Of a DNA stretch of 64,000 bases, positions 20,495 through 31,848 are shown piece by piece (positions within the stretch are counted from its first letter, which is position 1; each line of letters begins with the position of its first letter). The position numbers and the translations under genes were made by a program. Origin of the DNA: Oegoconia quadripuncta (Eukaryota; Arthropoda; Insecta; Lepidoptera; Autostichidae); assembly GCA_949316235.1 (NCBI GenBank), contig OX438741.1:18787124-18851123 (forward strand). The letters run 5' to 3'. Below the pieces are notes generated by a model that searched no databases, was not told where the DNA came from, and worked only from the letters and a program-made list of their open reading frames with translations.

Positions 20495-21060
20495 CCAGTG
20501 GCGGCCTCATTGGAAGATTTCTTTTTAATCTAACTAATATCATACATGGGAAAGTTTAGATGTTTGTTTGTTTGTTTGTTGATCAATCACGGTGAAACGG
20601 ATGAAATTAACAACCTTGTGTACCACATTTTTAGCAAATAAAGATTATTCTATTCTATTCTAAACGGATTTGGATGAAATTGGATAGTTAGGTAGAATAT
20701 ACCCTGGAGTGAGACATACCTATAGGATATTTATATCTCGATAAAATGAGTAGTTCCCGCGGGATAAACAAATTTCCACGATAAAGTTTGAAAAATTTAA
20801 AATAATTATCTGCACTCGAAAAGCCTCAAAGTAATAACTAAATAGTTTTGACAGCTGTTATTTCCTGAATTCATGATTATAAAAGAAGTGGCTCTTTTTA
20901 ACAATAATTTGATATTCTCGAACAGAGCCGTAGTTAAAGTAATTTATGTGTTATTTATAATTAGCTTTTAGGCTTCTCGAGTGCAGGTCAGAGCGAATTT
21001 ATTGATTTATTCTGTTAAATCTTAATTTAACTAATGAGGGCGCCACTGTATGCAATAAAC
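20495..21060. mobile_element. FB1 foldback element with internal Helitron-like copy
   Basis: The ends CCAGTGGCGGCCTCATTGGA and TAATGAGGGCGCCACTGTAT are inverted. The right arm has TAATTAGCTTTTAGGCTTCT and CGAGTGCAGGTCAGAGCGAA. The left arm is cut at 20540 by a Helitron-like insertion and resumes at about 20785. Confidence 0.7.
20545..20785 (+). mobile_element. Helitron-like element, itself interrupted by a LINE tail
   Basis: AATCACGGTGAAACGGATGA is broken by ~60 bp (CACATTTTTAGCAAATAAAG then (ATTCT)n). It resumes at AAACGGATTTGGATGAAATT and GGTAGAATATACCCTGGAGT. The CTAGT end is missing. Confidence 0.6.
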
Positions 21061-21118
21061 CTTATTTAAAATTCAAATTCAATTTCCAATATCTTTATCA
21101 ATGAGACATTAAGGTTAA

Positions 21119-21252
21119 CCGTCTTTTGCATAAAAATTTACAAACGCATAAGCCTGTTTTAGTTAGCGTGTTTTGTCTCTGTCGTTCATAAGGAAATGTT
21201 GTAATGAAAGAAAGTGACAAAACATACATTGTAAATTTTTATGAATAAGAGG
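21119..21252. mobile_element. MITE-M2
   Basis: CCGTCTTTTGCATAAAAATT and AATTTTTATGAATAAGAGGG ends, with GTGTTTTGTCTCTGTCGTTC / GAAAGTGACAAAACAT facing. The partner copy is at 54211-54364. Confidence 0.65.
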
Positions 21253-21569
21253 GTATGTGTATAACTTCACAGTTTTGTTAAAAAAGAACAGAATCATGGA
21301 AACATTGTAGAAAACTGTCAAGTTATAACTTAATGCGTCCTAATGACTCGCCGTGGCTCGTCTGTGTACATAAAAATATTTCTGTAACAGTTGTGTGAAC
21401 AATATAGATAATAAAGACAATACAAAACAAATATTCTTTATTACACACCAACATCGCTATATGTATAAACATGGAATTTAAAAATATGGTAGGCAGGCAT
21501 ATTAATGTCAAACTATTTAAAACAGGTGTGATGCTACCAGGCCGTACCACTATTCAGCACTCAGATACT

Positions 21570-22160
21570 GATATGTTAAATAATGGCTACCTAAACACTA
21601 GCTTAAACCTATCATGAAATAAACAGTAGGTACCTGGAAAATATTAGGAATAATTAACATTCGATCATTACTAAATTGTGCATAAAAAAGATGATGATTC
21701 ATAGACTATGTTACAGGCATAAGCTCTGTTAGAATTACACCATCAGAATTAGGTGGGAACTAGATATATTTCTTGTTGCACGAAATAACACCATCAGGTT
21801 TATGGTATTTTTTTTTAAATTCACTTTTATTTACAAGCTGGAAATAGTACCTATTGGCCTTTATTGTTAGCACTACCATAATTTCCCAGGAAAACATTTT
21901 AAATCGTTCACTTAACCTTGACTAGTTAACAATCAATGAAATAAATGGTTTTTCGACAGAATTTGCATTAGCAGCGTAGAAACGATAAGTAGCAGAATGA
22001 ATATGGCTACTACCATATGATTTATTATGCTATTATGCCTATACAGGGTGATGAAATATATACATAACACCACGAACTTTACTATTCAACTACGGCGAAA
22101 TCAAGAAGAGGGTAATGTATTCACCGCTATTGTATGACTATGATTATGACGTCATGATAA
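21570..22160. other. No recognisable feature
   Basis: AT-rich; neither strand shows a domain or repeat seen elsewhere in the window. Confidence 0.4.
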
Positions 22161-22169
22161 ACAAATTTT

Positions 22170-22465
22170 TGGAAATCTAATATAAGTAAAAAAATATAGC
22201 ATCATTTAGGAAAAATAGTGATAAACATGATGTCAATACAAGAAATAAAGATAAACTTGCAGGTCACATAAGTCGCCTCCGCAAAGCCAGTAATTCATTG
22301 AAAGGGTTATGTATACGCTTTTTCAATAAGGTTCCTGTTGATATACAAAGTCTTCCTTTCAATAAATTTAAAGAAACTATAAAACAGAAACTTATTAAGA
22401 AAGCATATTATAAAATATCAGATTATTTAAATGATAAATATTCTTGGACATAAACAGGCCGTTCG
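22170..22465 (+). mobile_element. CR1-like LINE ORF 3' fragment
   Basis: Same family as 7500-8105: AAACATGATGTCAATACAAG, CACATAAGTCGCCTCCGCAA and ATTCTTGGACATAAACAG. The 3' UTR is replaced after 22465. Confidence 0.7.
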
Positions 22466-22481
22466 CATAACGACATTTGCG

Positions 22482-22540
22482 AACCCTCAACCTTTTGGTA
22501 TAGTGGTCAGAATTCCCAACCACCACACCAACCAGGTCGT
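22482..22540 (-). mobile_element. SINE-B head fragment
   Basis: GCGAACCCTCAACCTTTTGG, TATAGTGGTCAGAATTCCCA and CACCAACCAGGTCG. Confidence 0.55.
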
Positions 22541-22684
22541 TTATTCTTAACCAAAATTATGTTCTTCAAAAAAATATCGTGTAGTATCAAGTGACCTATC
22601 ATCTTTCCTCTTCGGTTCTCAACTGTGGCTAACGGGCATCTCTTCTCCTTTACCATCATTACAGGTAGAGAGGTAATTTTTTTT

Positions 22685-22940
22685 TAAACTTTTCCCCAAA
22701 TGGATGGTCAGAGATTCGAAGTTGAATGCGCGAAACAACATCCACGGTTCACCTTTTGAAAGATACAAAAACGCACATGTGACAGGGGGTGAACCTATCG
22801 CCGTCGTTAAGACGTGCAAGTCTAATATAGATGTTTTTTGGAGTAAAGTCCCTTAGTCGTCTTTTACTATACCCACGGGAAGAGACGGGTTAGTTCTATT
22901 CTTTTTATGCACCGAAATCATATTTAAGGTTAAACTAAGG
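22685..22940 (-). repeat. R-Z repeat, long copy
   Basis: CCCAAATGGATGGTCAGAGA, GTTCACCTTTTGAAAGATAC, CGCACATGTGACAGGGGGTG and CCCACGGGAAGAGACGGGTT. It gives the order of the family's two halves. Confidence 0.6.
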
Positions 22941-23147
22941 GAAAGGTGCCTGTTGCTGCTTCGACGATGATTATTTATTATCACACCCTGAGAGGCATCT
23001 ATTCGTTTACCAATCACCCTGTATATTATATTGTTATGATTCTATTTTTAAACATTTTATTTGGAAAACAATCATTCATTTACGTACGAAATTTATTCTT
23101 CAATGAATAAAACAATCTAACAAGCACTGACACCTAAATTAGGCTGT

Positions 23148-23482
23148 GTATCATCATCAGCCTTACACGTGCCTACTGTTGGGGCACAGCCTCTTCTCAC
23201 TGAGAGAGGATATGGGCCATAATCTATCACGCTGGCTCAGTGGTGCATTTATGTCAGACTAGTCACCTGACAGCCTGAAAGCCACCGACTCGGCCTAACA
23301 AGAGCTTGTATTGAAAATCGATATCGATTATTTAACATGCCCTCCGAAACACTGAAACACTCGTATTAAAATGCCACTAGTGGTCACCCATCTAAAGATA
23401 GGTCGCGACAGACATTGCTTAACTTCGCTAATCGTAAACGAGTAGCAAATGCGACTGCGCCACGACAGTATCAAACTGCTAC
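23148..23482 (-). mobile_element. 5S rRNA-like SINE
   Basis: On the minus strand it reads GATTAGCGAAGTTAAGCAAT, GTCTGTCGCGACC, then AGATGGGTGACCACTAGTGG. This parallels 5S rRNA CGAAGTTAAGCAACxTCGGGC and TTGGATGGGTGACCGC, the internal Pol III promoter region. The body continues for ~230 bp, with GCTCTTGTTAGGCCGAGTCG and TGGCCCATATCC, to a GGCTGATGATGA tail like that of RTE elements. A second partial copy is at 31849. Confidence 0.7.
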
Positions 23483-23559
23483 TAATATTGCCAACAGCAA
23501 TTTGACGAGGTTAAAATTCACATTGTAATTTTAAAAACGTAATAATATCTCATTCCAGT

Positions 23560-23800
23560 TTAAAAATTGTTGTCATTTTGTTTACGTAACGTGCGTTATT
23601 ATATGCCGCCATGTTGGTTTGCAATTGTCAAATTGTCGCCATCAACAATCGACTGCAGCGACGGTATGGCGAGTGCGAAATAATTCTATGTTAGCATTGT
23701 AGTTGCTCGATTTGCGGATAACAATTGTAGCGTAATGGACGTGGAGCTATTTTTCAAACCACTACTGTTTATGTGAGAATCCTATACGTCACGTCAGAAA
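23560..23800. promoter_or_regulatory. Possible unique promoter-like segment
   Basis: ATTATATGCCGCCATGTTGG, ATTGTCAAATTGTCGCCATC and a moderate CpG content distinguish it from neighbouring repeats. A short ORF MDVELFFKPLLFM follows at about 23733. No splice-supported exon could be shown. Confidence 0.25.
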
Positions 23801-23815
23801 CACTAGCAAGCTACT

Positions 23816-23852
23816 AGCCTCTGGAACTCTCTTCCGGAGTCATCATAAATAA
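23816..23852 (+). mobile_element. CR1-like WNSLP fragment
   Basis: It encodes TSLWNSLPESS. Very short. Confidence 0.35.
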
Positions 23853-24136
23853 ATAACTATGAATATGAGTCTATTCGCGGTTTTCCGTTATGAAACATTT
23901 TTATCTCAAGTCAAGGTGCATTTTCCTCATTAACTTATCTCTACTTTTTACCCGATGTATATAACTACGTATGTAGATTTCTATGTTACCTCTTGTAGCT
24001 TAAACGGCTGGACCCATTTTGAAGTACAAGATGTCGTTCAATTCGACTTGACAGTCCAGTAGAAATACGTAATTTTTTTTTGTGGTGTGACTTATAGCTT
24101 AAAAGTGCCTGATTTTTTGTAGAAGAAAGAAAAGGT

Positions 24137-24446
24137 TTTTTTTATGCACAACGGATTGGTACTTGACCTAAATCACAACTGATGTTAAGTGAACATGAGG
24201 TCGAAGGTGGAAGCGTAAACCCCAACAAAGGGGGACTGGCTAATCTTATCTCTGACAACCGGAACACAACAATGCTAACATTGCTGCTTGGCGGCAGATT
24301 TAGATAAGACGGTGGTAGCTAGACAGGCGGACATTTAAAATGCTCCAACCAAACAGAGTACTTAAACATGTACCCCGCTGAGGATCGAACCCGCGACCTC
24401 CGAATCGTAAAGCCAATGTAGTTTACATTGAGCCACGGAGGCGGTA
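24137..24446 (-). mobile_element. SINE-A, full length
   Basis: It runs from TTTATGCACAACGGATTGGT to ATTGAGCCACGGAGGCGGT. Box B reads GGATCGAACCC (rc of GGGTTCGATCC). Confidence 0.85.
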
Positions 24447-24765
24447 CCGATCAGGTAATGGAATAAAAATGTTTTCTTACAATTCTGCAGCTTGCTTTAG
24501 GTATAGTATAAGTACTTATTTAGTTATAAAACCTACAATATTAAATTAAGTTACCACTGTAAACTTCATAGCGTTGTAGAATAAACTAAGATTTTAATTT
24601 ATTAGAAAATTAATCAACGGCTACTTTATATTTTCCAAAAATAGTTTATTGAGTCGTGATAGTTATTGATGGATTTTTTTGAAAATAGTTACAGGAGTTG
24701 TGTATTCCGCGACGTAACGAAATTCACAGTCGTAATTTTAATGTAATCTATGTATTTTTTGCTAA

Positions 24766-24836
24766 ATATCGTATCTTTGGGGGAGGTCTTTGTCCAGCAG
24801 TGGACGTCTTTCAGCTGATATGATGATGATGAATCT
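24766..24836 (+). mobile_element. RTE LINE 3' terminus
   Basis: It encodes LGEVFVQQWTSFS then a stop and an (ATGATG) tail. The motif EAxVQQW is the usual RTE ORF end in insects. Confidence 0.6.
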
Positions 24837-24839
24837 ATA

Positions 24840-25370
24840 TTTTATTACTAAATACCTATACTTATATCTAAAGCAACCTACCGATTTGTTTTTTTCTATC
24901 ACTGAGCCTTTAAGATAAAAGGGAGTTAAAAGTGTATCCTTACAGGACCCTCAAAGTGTTATACGATAGGGATATCGGCTCCTTATATACATTTTTCTTG
25001 GTTTCGGAGCAGGTAGATGGAGCCCAGACACTTTTCAAAAATATTTCTAAAAGCCTAGTGTACGTCACTGGTGATAAGATAGCTGGGAGTTTCCTTAGGC
25101 AACGTTAGAGTGTTTGTATCACCATACTATCACTGAATTTCCACTTAGATGATTACTTGATTACTTAGTTTCCCAATAGATTTACAGAGCGACCAGCTGG
25201 AGGTCTGCATCCAGTAACTTCCCACGACTTCACCAGATTTAGAGTATGGTACTGGCAAAGAAGAGGGAGGCTTACCAACTAGTGATTGTTATAGTTGACC
25301 TACTGCAGCCTTTCAATGTTCCTTTGTGACTGACATCGGTCGCTTGGCCATTTTAACATAAAACGTGCTT
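24840..25370. other. No recognisable feature
   Basis: No ORF or repeat that I can place. 25375-25500 shares CGCTACCGGAAATGTGAA with 28980-29000, a weak dispersed repeat. Confidence 0.4.
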
Positions 25371-25805
25371 CATTTCGCTAACAAAGCGACCTGGTTACGA
25401 CATGAGGCGTGATTGTGGTCGCCAGTAGGTACGGTCGATGGGACGACTTAACACTACCAGTGTAGGCTGGCCCCGTGACGCTACCGGAAATGTGAACGCA
25501 GCGAGACCTTCTTTTTAACCGCCATGAAAAATGACAGTTTTTGTGTTCGACGGAGTTGCGTATGTGTGTGTGTCCTGTCTTTGTCCGGCTGTGTCTCAAT
25601 AATGCGTGGTGAGATTTGAGTGCAATTTTTATAATTTTAAGGTCTAAATGACGGTCAATAGATGTGATAAATAAATTTCAGTTTCAATGAACCTTTAACT
25701 GAAATAAACCCTTTAGACTTTTACCCACAGCTTTTATCCATATTCTAACTTTCTAACAAATATTATGAAACGGATGAAATTATTTGGATGAATTTTGGTA
25801 TATAC

Positions 25806-26517
25806 GGTCTATCAAAATTAACCCGACAAACTTTGGCAATTGGCAAAACATGACAATAAAATAACATATTCATTAAAAATTCATTACCACTGTACGTTTC
25901 TCAAGAAACTTCTTACCACGTACGACCACCCTGTGGAACGGACTTCCGGCAGCGGTGTTCCCGAACGAGTACGACATTGGAACCTTCAAGAAACGAGCCT
26001 ACACCTTCCTCAAAGGCCGGCAACGCATCTGTGACACTTTTGGTGTTGCGGGTGTCCATGGGCGGCGGTGATTACTTTCCATCAGGTGACCCGCATGCTC
26101 GTTTGCCGCTCTCTCATATAAAAAAAAAAAAAAATAATACTAGCCTTAAAAATTTAGTTACCAAGTAAAAAAATGAAGTGTAAGTGCAAATGAAAATACA
26201 CATTAACAGACTTACTTCATTTCGATTGTACCTTATTTTATCAATGAGAAAAAATAGGCAACGTTCCATTGATATGGATGACGCCAAAGGGGGTGGCGGG
26301 GCACAGGGCGCAACCAAGGCGAGTGGTCGCCTTTCGGCGTCTTCAAAGTACTTAGAGCGCGCGGCCATTAATATCCAACTCACAAAATTTACATTTCTAA
26401 ATTTTATTTTTTGTATAAAATCTGTTGACTTTAATGTTTATTTATTATTTTGTTCGTAATAGGTACATCCTATACATACACTCTGCAACGTTTGTCGGGT
26501 TAATTTTGTTAGACCTT
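25806..26517. mobile_element. ~700-bp TIR element with TATATA target duplication
   Basis: The left TIR GGTCTATCAAAATTAACCCG ACAAACTTTG pairs with the right CAACGTTTGTCGGGTTAATTTTGTTAGACC. TATATA lies on both sides and once in uninterrupted Helitron-like copies. The interior holds a LINE 3' end. A GC-richer stretch 26280-26370 (GGATGACGCCAAAGGGGGTG) has no recognised product. Confidence 0.75.
25890..26134 (+). mobile_element. CR1/Jockey-like LINE-J 3' end
   Basis: Frames give [40 protein letters not shown] and VAGVHGRR, then TTTCCATCAGGTGACCCGCA, CTCATAT and poly(A). It is 5' truncated inside the TIR element. Confidence 0.8.
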
Positions 26518-26659
26518 ATATAAGTAGAATATACATTGGATTAAAGCATAGGATATTTTTTATCCCGGTAAAGTGAGTAGTTCCCGCGGGATAAACAAAT
26601 TTCCGCGATAAAGTTATTCCACGCAGTCGAAGCCACGGGCGGAAAACTAGTTACAAATA

Positions 26660-27030
26660 AAGAGCTGTTACCTTAATTGTGTTGCCGACTGTACCTATAA
26701 TTAATTAATTCACATCACTGATAGAAAACCCAATAAAATTTTACAATCGTCAGCGAATTAACAAGGTTTTATAGCAAACACATTGTACATAACAGTTGGT
26801 ACATAACATATTAATTTATTCCTATTATGAACGATTTCCATCAAAGACGTTAATAGTGGCCTTTTGTTGCGAAAGGTGGAGATGTAAAAAAGAAAATTTT
26901 AATTAAAAAGTTATTCAGTTTACACATTCTTTGAAAGATTATAGTGCATTGAATGTTATAACACAATGTAGGTACATATCTACTTAAGTGATAAAGATTT
27001 CTTGAAACGTCTAGAAGATCCGGAAACCTG
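26660..27030. other. No recognisable feature
   Basis: AT-rich sequence only. Confidence 0.4.
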
Positions 27031-27037
27031 CGGGATT

Positions 27038-27125
27038 TTTTTTTATGCATAACGGGTTGGTACATGACCTCAATCACACCTGATGTTAAGTGAAGATGAG
27101 GTCGAAGGTGGAAGCGTACTGACGT
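27038..27125 (-). mobile_element. SINE-A, 3' fragment
   Basis: TTTATGCATAACGGGTTGGT, ATGAGGTCGAAGGTGGAAGC, truncated after GTACTGACGTACTG. Confidence 0.7.
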
Positions 27126-27264
27126 ACTGGGGATTTGTCGTATTTGCCTATATTTAATTTACGCACATACAATAATGAGTACGGACTGCGCACTTCGAAA
27201 ATTTGTTTCCTAATATTTTAAATGAAGTACCTATAAAAACTATAGAGTTTAAGAGGGTTTACTC

Positions 27265-27490
27265 CGGCCCGTCGCGCCTTCATTGGATAAATTAATTAAT
27301 ATTTCTTTTTAAATAGAGAATAAATCCAAAAAATCGCTCTGACCTGCAGTCGAAAAACTTAAAAGCTGATTATAAATAATACCAAAATAGTTTGGACGGG
27401 AGTTATCCAGATTATAAAAAACGTTAGTTATTATCAATATTATGAAGTTCTCGAAAATAACCGTAATTAAGGCTATTTATTATGAGGACC
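27265..27490. mobile_element. FB1 foldback, one arm
   Basis: GCGCCTTCATTGGATAAATT, AAATCGCTCTGACCTGCAGT and AACTTAAAAGCTGATTATAA; the right arm is missing. Confidence 0.6.
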
Positions 27491-27564
27491 TTTACGTGGC
27501 AGACAAGGTCGCAGTTGTGGCTGAATTCGGGGCGGATCAAACATGATTGGACAACGAAATTAAA

Positions 27565-27630
27565 TGTACAATACAATACAAATACTCTTTATTGCGCAAA
27601 ATAATTTACAATAATTTTTGATGATAACAA
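27565..27630 (-). mobile_element. LINE 3' tail
   Basis: CAATACAATACAAATACTCT followed by TTATTGCGCAAAATAATTTA is an inverted AATAAAG-type LINE end with a simple tail. Confidence 0.45.
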
Positions 27631-27639
27631 TACAACACA

Positions 27640-28920
27640 ATGAGGTGGTCTTATCACTAAAAGCGATATCTTCCACACAACCCACAGCTATGGGAAATTT
27701 GTATGAATGGTAATGTAGATTAAAGATCTCAAATAAAATGACAATACTTGATGTCTTTTCACTGAAACACGTATCATGTCGTCTTGTGTGCCTATTTTTT
27801 TAAACGACACCGAAAAACGACGGCTGTTATGTGACATGTAATCATTTATTTTTATTGTTACCTATAGCTTGTCTGCGATTTTCCTCGGTCAAAAATAGCA
27901 GCTTGGGATAGTCAGTTAAACCATTGTTATAGTAAATAGCTGTCAGTCATGCTGAAAAGCTATGTTTGAATGAACTTGCACATTTATTTCGGGCCATCAG
28001 TTTTACACTCGCACAATTGTCGGTCAAGTCATTTAAATTTATTTATAGTTTTTCCCACTGCAAATGGTAAAACAGAACATTTATAGAATCACCGCCATGT
28101 CTGTCGCTTTGTCATAGTCATTTACTGAAAGGACCTAAGGACAAAAAAATTCAGCGAAATAATTTATAAGAAATATATGTTACGTATCTCGGTGTAATTG
28201 TCATTTTGTAGTTTTCCGAGTATATAAAATAAATAAAAAATGAGAATAATATATTCAATTAGACTTTGCCCTTTACATTGCGCTAAATATGAGAATTGTT
28301 ATTTGAAAATTGCATGGATGTAACTAAAAATGTGTTATCTTTCATGAGATTTTGGTAACAGTTTCTGTCATATATTGCTTTAAATATTTAAGTGATTTTT
28401 CCCACTGAAGTGGCGTTTATGAAGAAAAATTGTCGGTGGAAGTTGGGGTATTGTTAATATTTTGTATTTTATGTTATTGCTAATACAAGAGCATTAGATT
28501 TAAAAAAAAAAACGATTTATGTACAGATTTAAAAGTAATTCGAATATTGTTATGAAGCATTATAATTGAGGATCTTTTCTAATAAACTAAGTATATCGGT
28601 TATTTAAAAAAAAATATGCCGAGATATACGACATAAGTTTTTTTAATTAATGTTGGGAACTAGAAAACTATTAAATATAAATAAAACAATAGAAAACAAA
28701 TCAACATCCCCGCCCCTGTTTTCCATGGAAAAAGAAAACTGACTGCAATATCTTCCTGTTTTAAAACAGGATCAAAAAAACTAAAGCATTACGTACGTAC
28801 CTGCAGCAAAAGGCAATATAGTCTCTTTGAATTGGAGGTATGAAAGGGAATTTCTAATGTAGGTACGCGGATACACAGACAGAGCGTTCGGGAAACAGTT
28901 TCCCAATTTAATTAAAATCT
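27640..28920. other. No recognisable feature
   Basis: Long AT-rich stretch with no ORFs of note and no match to the window's repeats, apart from a short CACCGAAAAACGACGG word shared with 37690-37745. Confidence 0.4.
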
Positions 28921-29375
28921 TTTTGAACGATCAAACCACGATCAGACCGCAACACTACTAGTGTAAGCTGACCGCGTGGCGCTACCGGAAATGTGAATGC
29001 AACGAGACCTGCTTATACTGGATCCGTTGCGGTCGTCGTGCAGCTGTTTATACAATGATGGTACAGTGACCACACGACCCCAGTGACACCAACCAGTGTA
29101 TACGCTGACCACAATAATACCGAGAACGAGAACGAAGTGACATAGTTTATTCTTGAAATGGTACTGTTCTCGTGCAGCCACACGTACCTAATAAGGGTCT
29201 TCTTAAACTCCACATAGATATAACGAAATTTAGAAATTAGTTTTTTAGGGTTCCGTAGTGAACAAGAAACTGTTCGAGTTTATCCTTGTTCGTCTGTCCG
29301 TCTGTGTATTAGAAAGCTGTAATTTGGCATGTGTAAAATGTGTATACATATAATGTCTACACGACTGCCCTTAAA

Positions 29376-29565
29376 CGGTGAAGGAAATCATCGTGAAGAC
29401 ACCTTTATGCCTGAGAAATAAAAATTCAAAGGCATGTGAAGTGCCCAACCCGCGTTGGGCCAACGTGGCGGATTATGGCCCATACTCCTTCATATACGAG
29501 GGAAGGCATATATCCCTGCAGTTGGATGTTTATGGGCTGATGATGATACATATTAATATAGCCGA
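29376..29565 (+). mobile_element. SINE-C 3' part
   Basis: AAGGAAATCATCGTGAAGAC, CAAAGGCATGTGAAGTGCCC, GCGGATTATGGCCCATACTC and the tail GGGCTGATGATGAT. Confidence 0.7.
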
Positions 29566-29689
29566 AGAAATGGTAAAATAAAATCTTGTAAATTTTTTTT
29601 AGGGTTTTTTTCGTGGCCTTTCTTTAAAACGTCCCCGATTTGATCATGGTACATTCGCCGTGATCTACCAACACTACCATTCACATTCG

Positions 29690-29845
29690 CATCGTATATC
29701 TCTTTCGTCTTTCATTCATGTCATGTCATGAGATGGTTTATCTCAGCGTAACTTTTTCAATCTTTGTCACTACGTCTTCTTTCACACTGCCTAACTCCCT
29801 AATTACACTATTCCTGATTCTATCTTTCATAGTCACCCCATTCAT
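29690..29845 (-). mobile_element. RTE-type LINE ORF fragment
   Basis: On the minus strand: MKDRIRNSVIRELGSVKEDV, VTKIEKVTLR. The same segment is at 61150-61295. Confidence 0.6.
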
Positions 29846-30575
29846 ACCTAAGTACATTCTGTTGAAAATTATTTATCAAAAAACAAAAATCTCCTGGTAC
29901 TGTAACTGGTTAGTACGGAACCCTGCACTGCATCTAGTCCGACACACACTTGGCCGGTTTTTTAAATGTCCCTAGGGGATAAACCATTGCCCTACAGAAA
30001 TCATCAATAACGTATTGTATGCGAATGTTATTGTCACACAAACTTCTTGTCAGTGTGTCCCATACACTGCGTCTATTGAGAGGTGTTCAAGCTCTCATGG
30101 TTCACTGCGTCTGACAGGCTTCGTAGGAATCGGGATTATTGTCTCGTCTCTTCAAGTACTTAAGTACTTGTGGAAGCTCACTTCATCACACTTGGTCTCG
30201 AAAGTTGTTGGTAAAGTGGAAACCCTCGAGGTGCAGGCGAATTAGTTAATCCAGTAGTCAAAACGATTTATTTTGTAGGATAAATTTATGTGTGAATGAA
30301 GTAAAAGAGGTGTATCAGGATCATAGCAAGTGGAAGTCTGTGGTGTCTGCCTACCCATACGGGAAACAGGCGTGACATTATGTATGTATATATGTATGTA
30401 TAAATTTACCACTTGAAAATGTTTAATAGCCTAATATTAAAATTAGGCATGTACTGTTCATTCCCAAAGCTGAACCCCGAAAAAGAACGAGTGACAAACT
30501 CAAGGCTTACTCTTTTTAAGTACGTTTTCGGTTATAATGTGTAATTCAACTAAACAAGGTAAATTATGTATTATC

Positions 30576-30687
30576 TGTGACCCTTTTGGTGTTGCGGGTG
30601 TCCATGGGCGGCGGTGATTGCTTTCCATCAGGTGACCCGCATGCTCGTTTGCCGCCCTCTCATATAAAAAAAAAATAAAAAAATAAT
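30576..30687 (+). mobile_element. LINE-J 3' terminus
   Basis: CTGTGACCCTTTTGGTGTTG, CATGGGCGGCGGTGATTGCT, CTCATAT and poly(A). Confidence 0.8.
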
Positions 30688-30723
30688 GTTTTGTACATTA
30701 ATTAATTCTTATTTACATAATTT

Positions 30724-30880
30724 TACTATTATTATTATTATTATTTAACACTTTATTGCATATATAAGTATACAAACATACATTGAACAAACATAGGACA
30801 AAAATTACAAATACACAAAAGGCAAGCTCATTTCTGTAAGAGATTAGAGGAAAAACGAATTTAAAGCTTTTTATTGCAAA
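30724..30880 (-). mobile_element. LINE 3' UTR
   Basis: ATTATTATTATTTAACACTT TATTGCATATATAAGTA and CACAAAAGGCAAGCTCATTT are the inverse of the 42.77-42.87 kb 3' UTR. Confidence 0.55.
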
Positions 30881-31089
30881 CAAAGAGCGATACTTAAAAT
30901 ATAGAACAATACAATTAGAATAGGTACAGGACATAATACATACATATGTATATAGTTCACACTTGTCTCCCATTGGGTTAGGCAGAGACTATGGACTTAC
31001 ATTTGTAACGATCTCGATATGCTTCTTTTATTTCTTCCACTCTCACAGGACGTAATAATTATAAGATATTAACAAAAACACGTGAACGT

Positions 31090-31620
31090 ATATTATTATT
31101 AATATTTATTTTTAAATACAGAATAAATATAAATAAAAAAAAATCGCTCTGACCTCCACTCAGGATGCCTAAAAGCTAATTATAAATATGCCTAAAAAGC
31201 GTTTTCCAGAATTCACAACTATTAAAAAAGTGGTCTTTTTTTTATCAATAATTTGAAATTCTCGAAAATACTCTTAATTAAAGCTATTTAAGTATAATTT
31301 ATAACCAGCTTTCCGCACGCGGCTTGGTGTGCGTGGAATACCTTTATCGCGGAAATTTGTTTATCCCGCGGGAACTACCCACTTTATCGGGATAAAAAAT
31401 ATCGTATGTCTCAATCCAGGGTATATTCTACCTATTTACCAAATTTCATCTAAATCCGTTCATCCGTTTCGCCATGATTGAGCAATAAACAAACAAACAA
31501 ACCAAAAAACTTTGAAACTTTCGCATTGATAATATTAATTAGATTAGCTTTTACGCTTCTCGAGAAGATGATTTTAATTATCGAATGAGGGCGCCACTGG
31601 ACGGAATATACCCTCTTAAT
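31090..31620. mobile_element. FB1 foldback with Helitron-like insertion
   Basis: The left arm AAATCGCTCTGACCTCCACT ... GAATTCACAACTATTA runs to about 31304. The right arm resumes at 31546 (AGATTAGCTTTTACGCTTCT) and ends AATGAGGGCGCCACTGGACG. Confidence 0.7.
31305..31545 (-). mobile_element. Helitron-like element in FB1
   Basis: CCAGCTTTCCGCACGCGGCT, CCCGCGGGAACTACCCACTT, AATCCAGGGTATATTCTACC, CCGTTCATCCGTTTCGCCAT and AATATTAATTA. Confidence 0.75.
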
Positions 31621-31848
31621 CGTGTCGAACTAGATAGAAACCTCTGTTATTTAGGAGGGTGACTGTAGGTATTGCACAAAGCAATCATTTTATTTGTATT
31701 AAATGTCATACGTAACGAGAGCAGTACAATATAGCTACAATGAATAATAGAAAATCATATAATTGGAAATGTCGTAAATATCGCCGTGTCCATTCGATAG
31801 ACTAGTGTGGGGAAAGTGAAGGTCATTTGTTTGGTTTTGGGTCCCCAA

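Larger units (their letters stand above)
25755..26650 (+). mobile_element. Helitron-like element split by a TIR transposon
   Basis: The left part GAAACGGATGAAATTATTTG ... TTGGTATATA (to ~25808) continues at 26518 TAAGTAGAATATACATTGGA. The element ends GCCACGGGCGGAAAACTAGT at about 26650. Confidence 0.7.
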
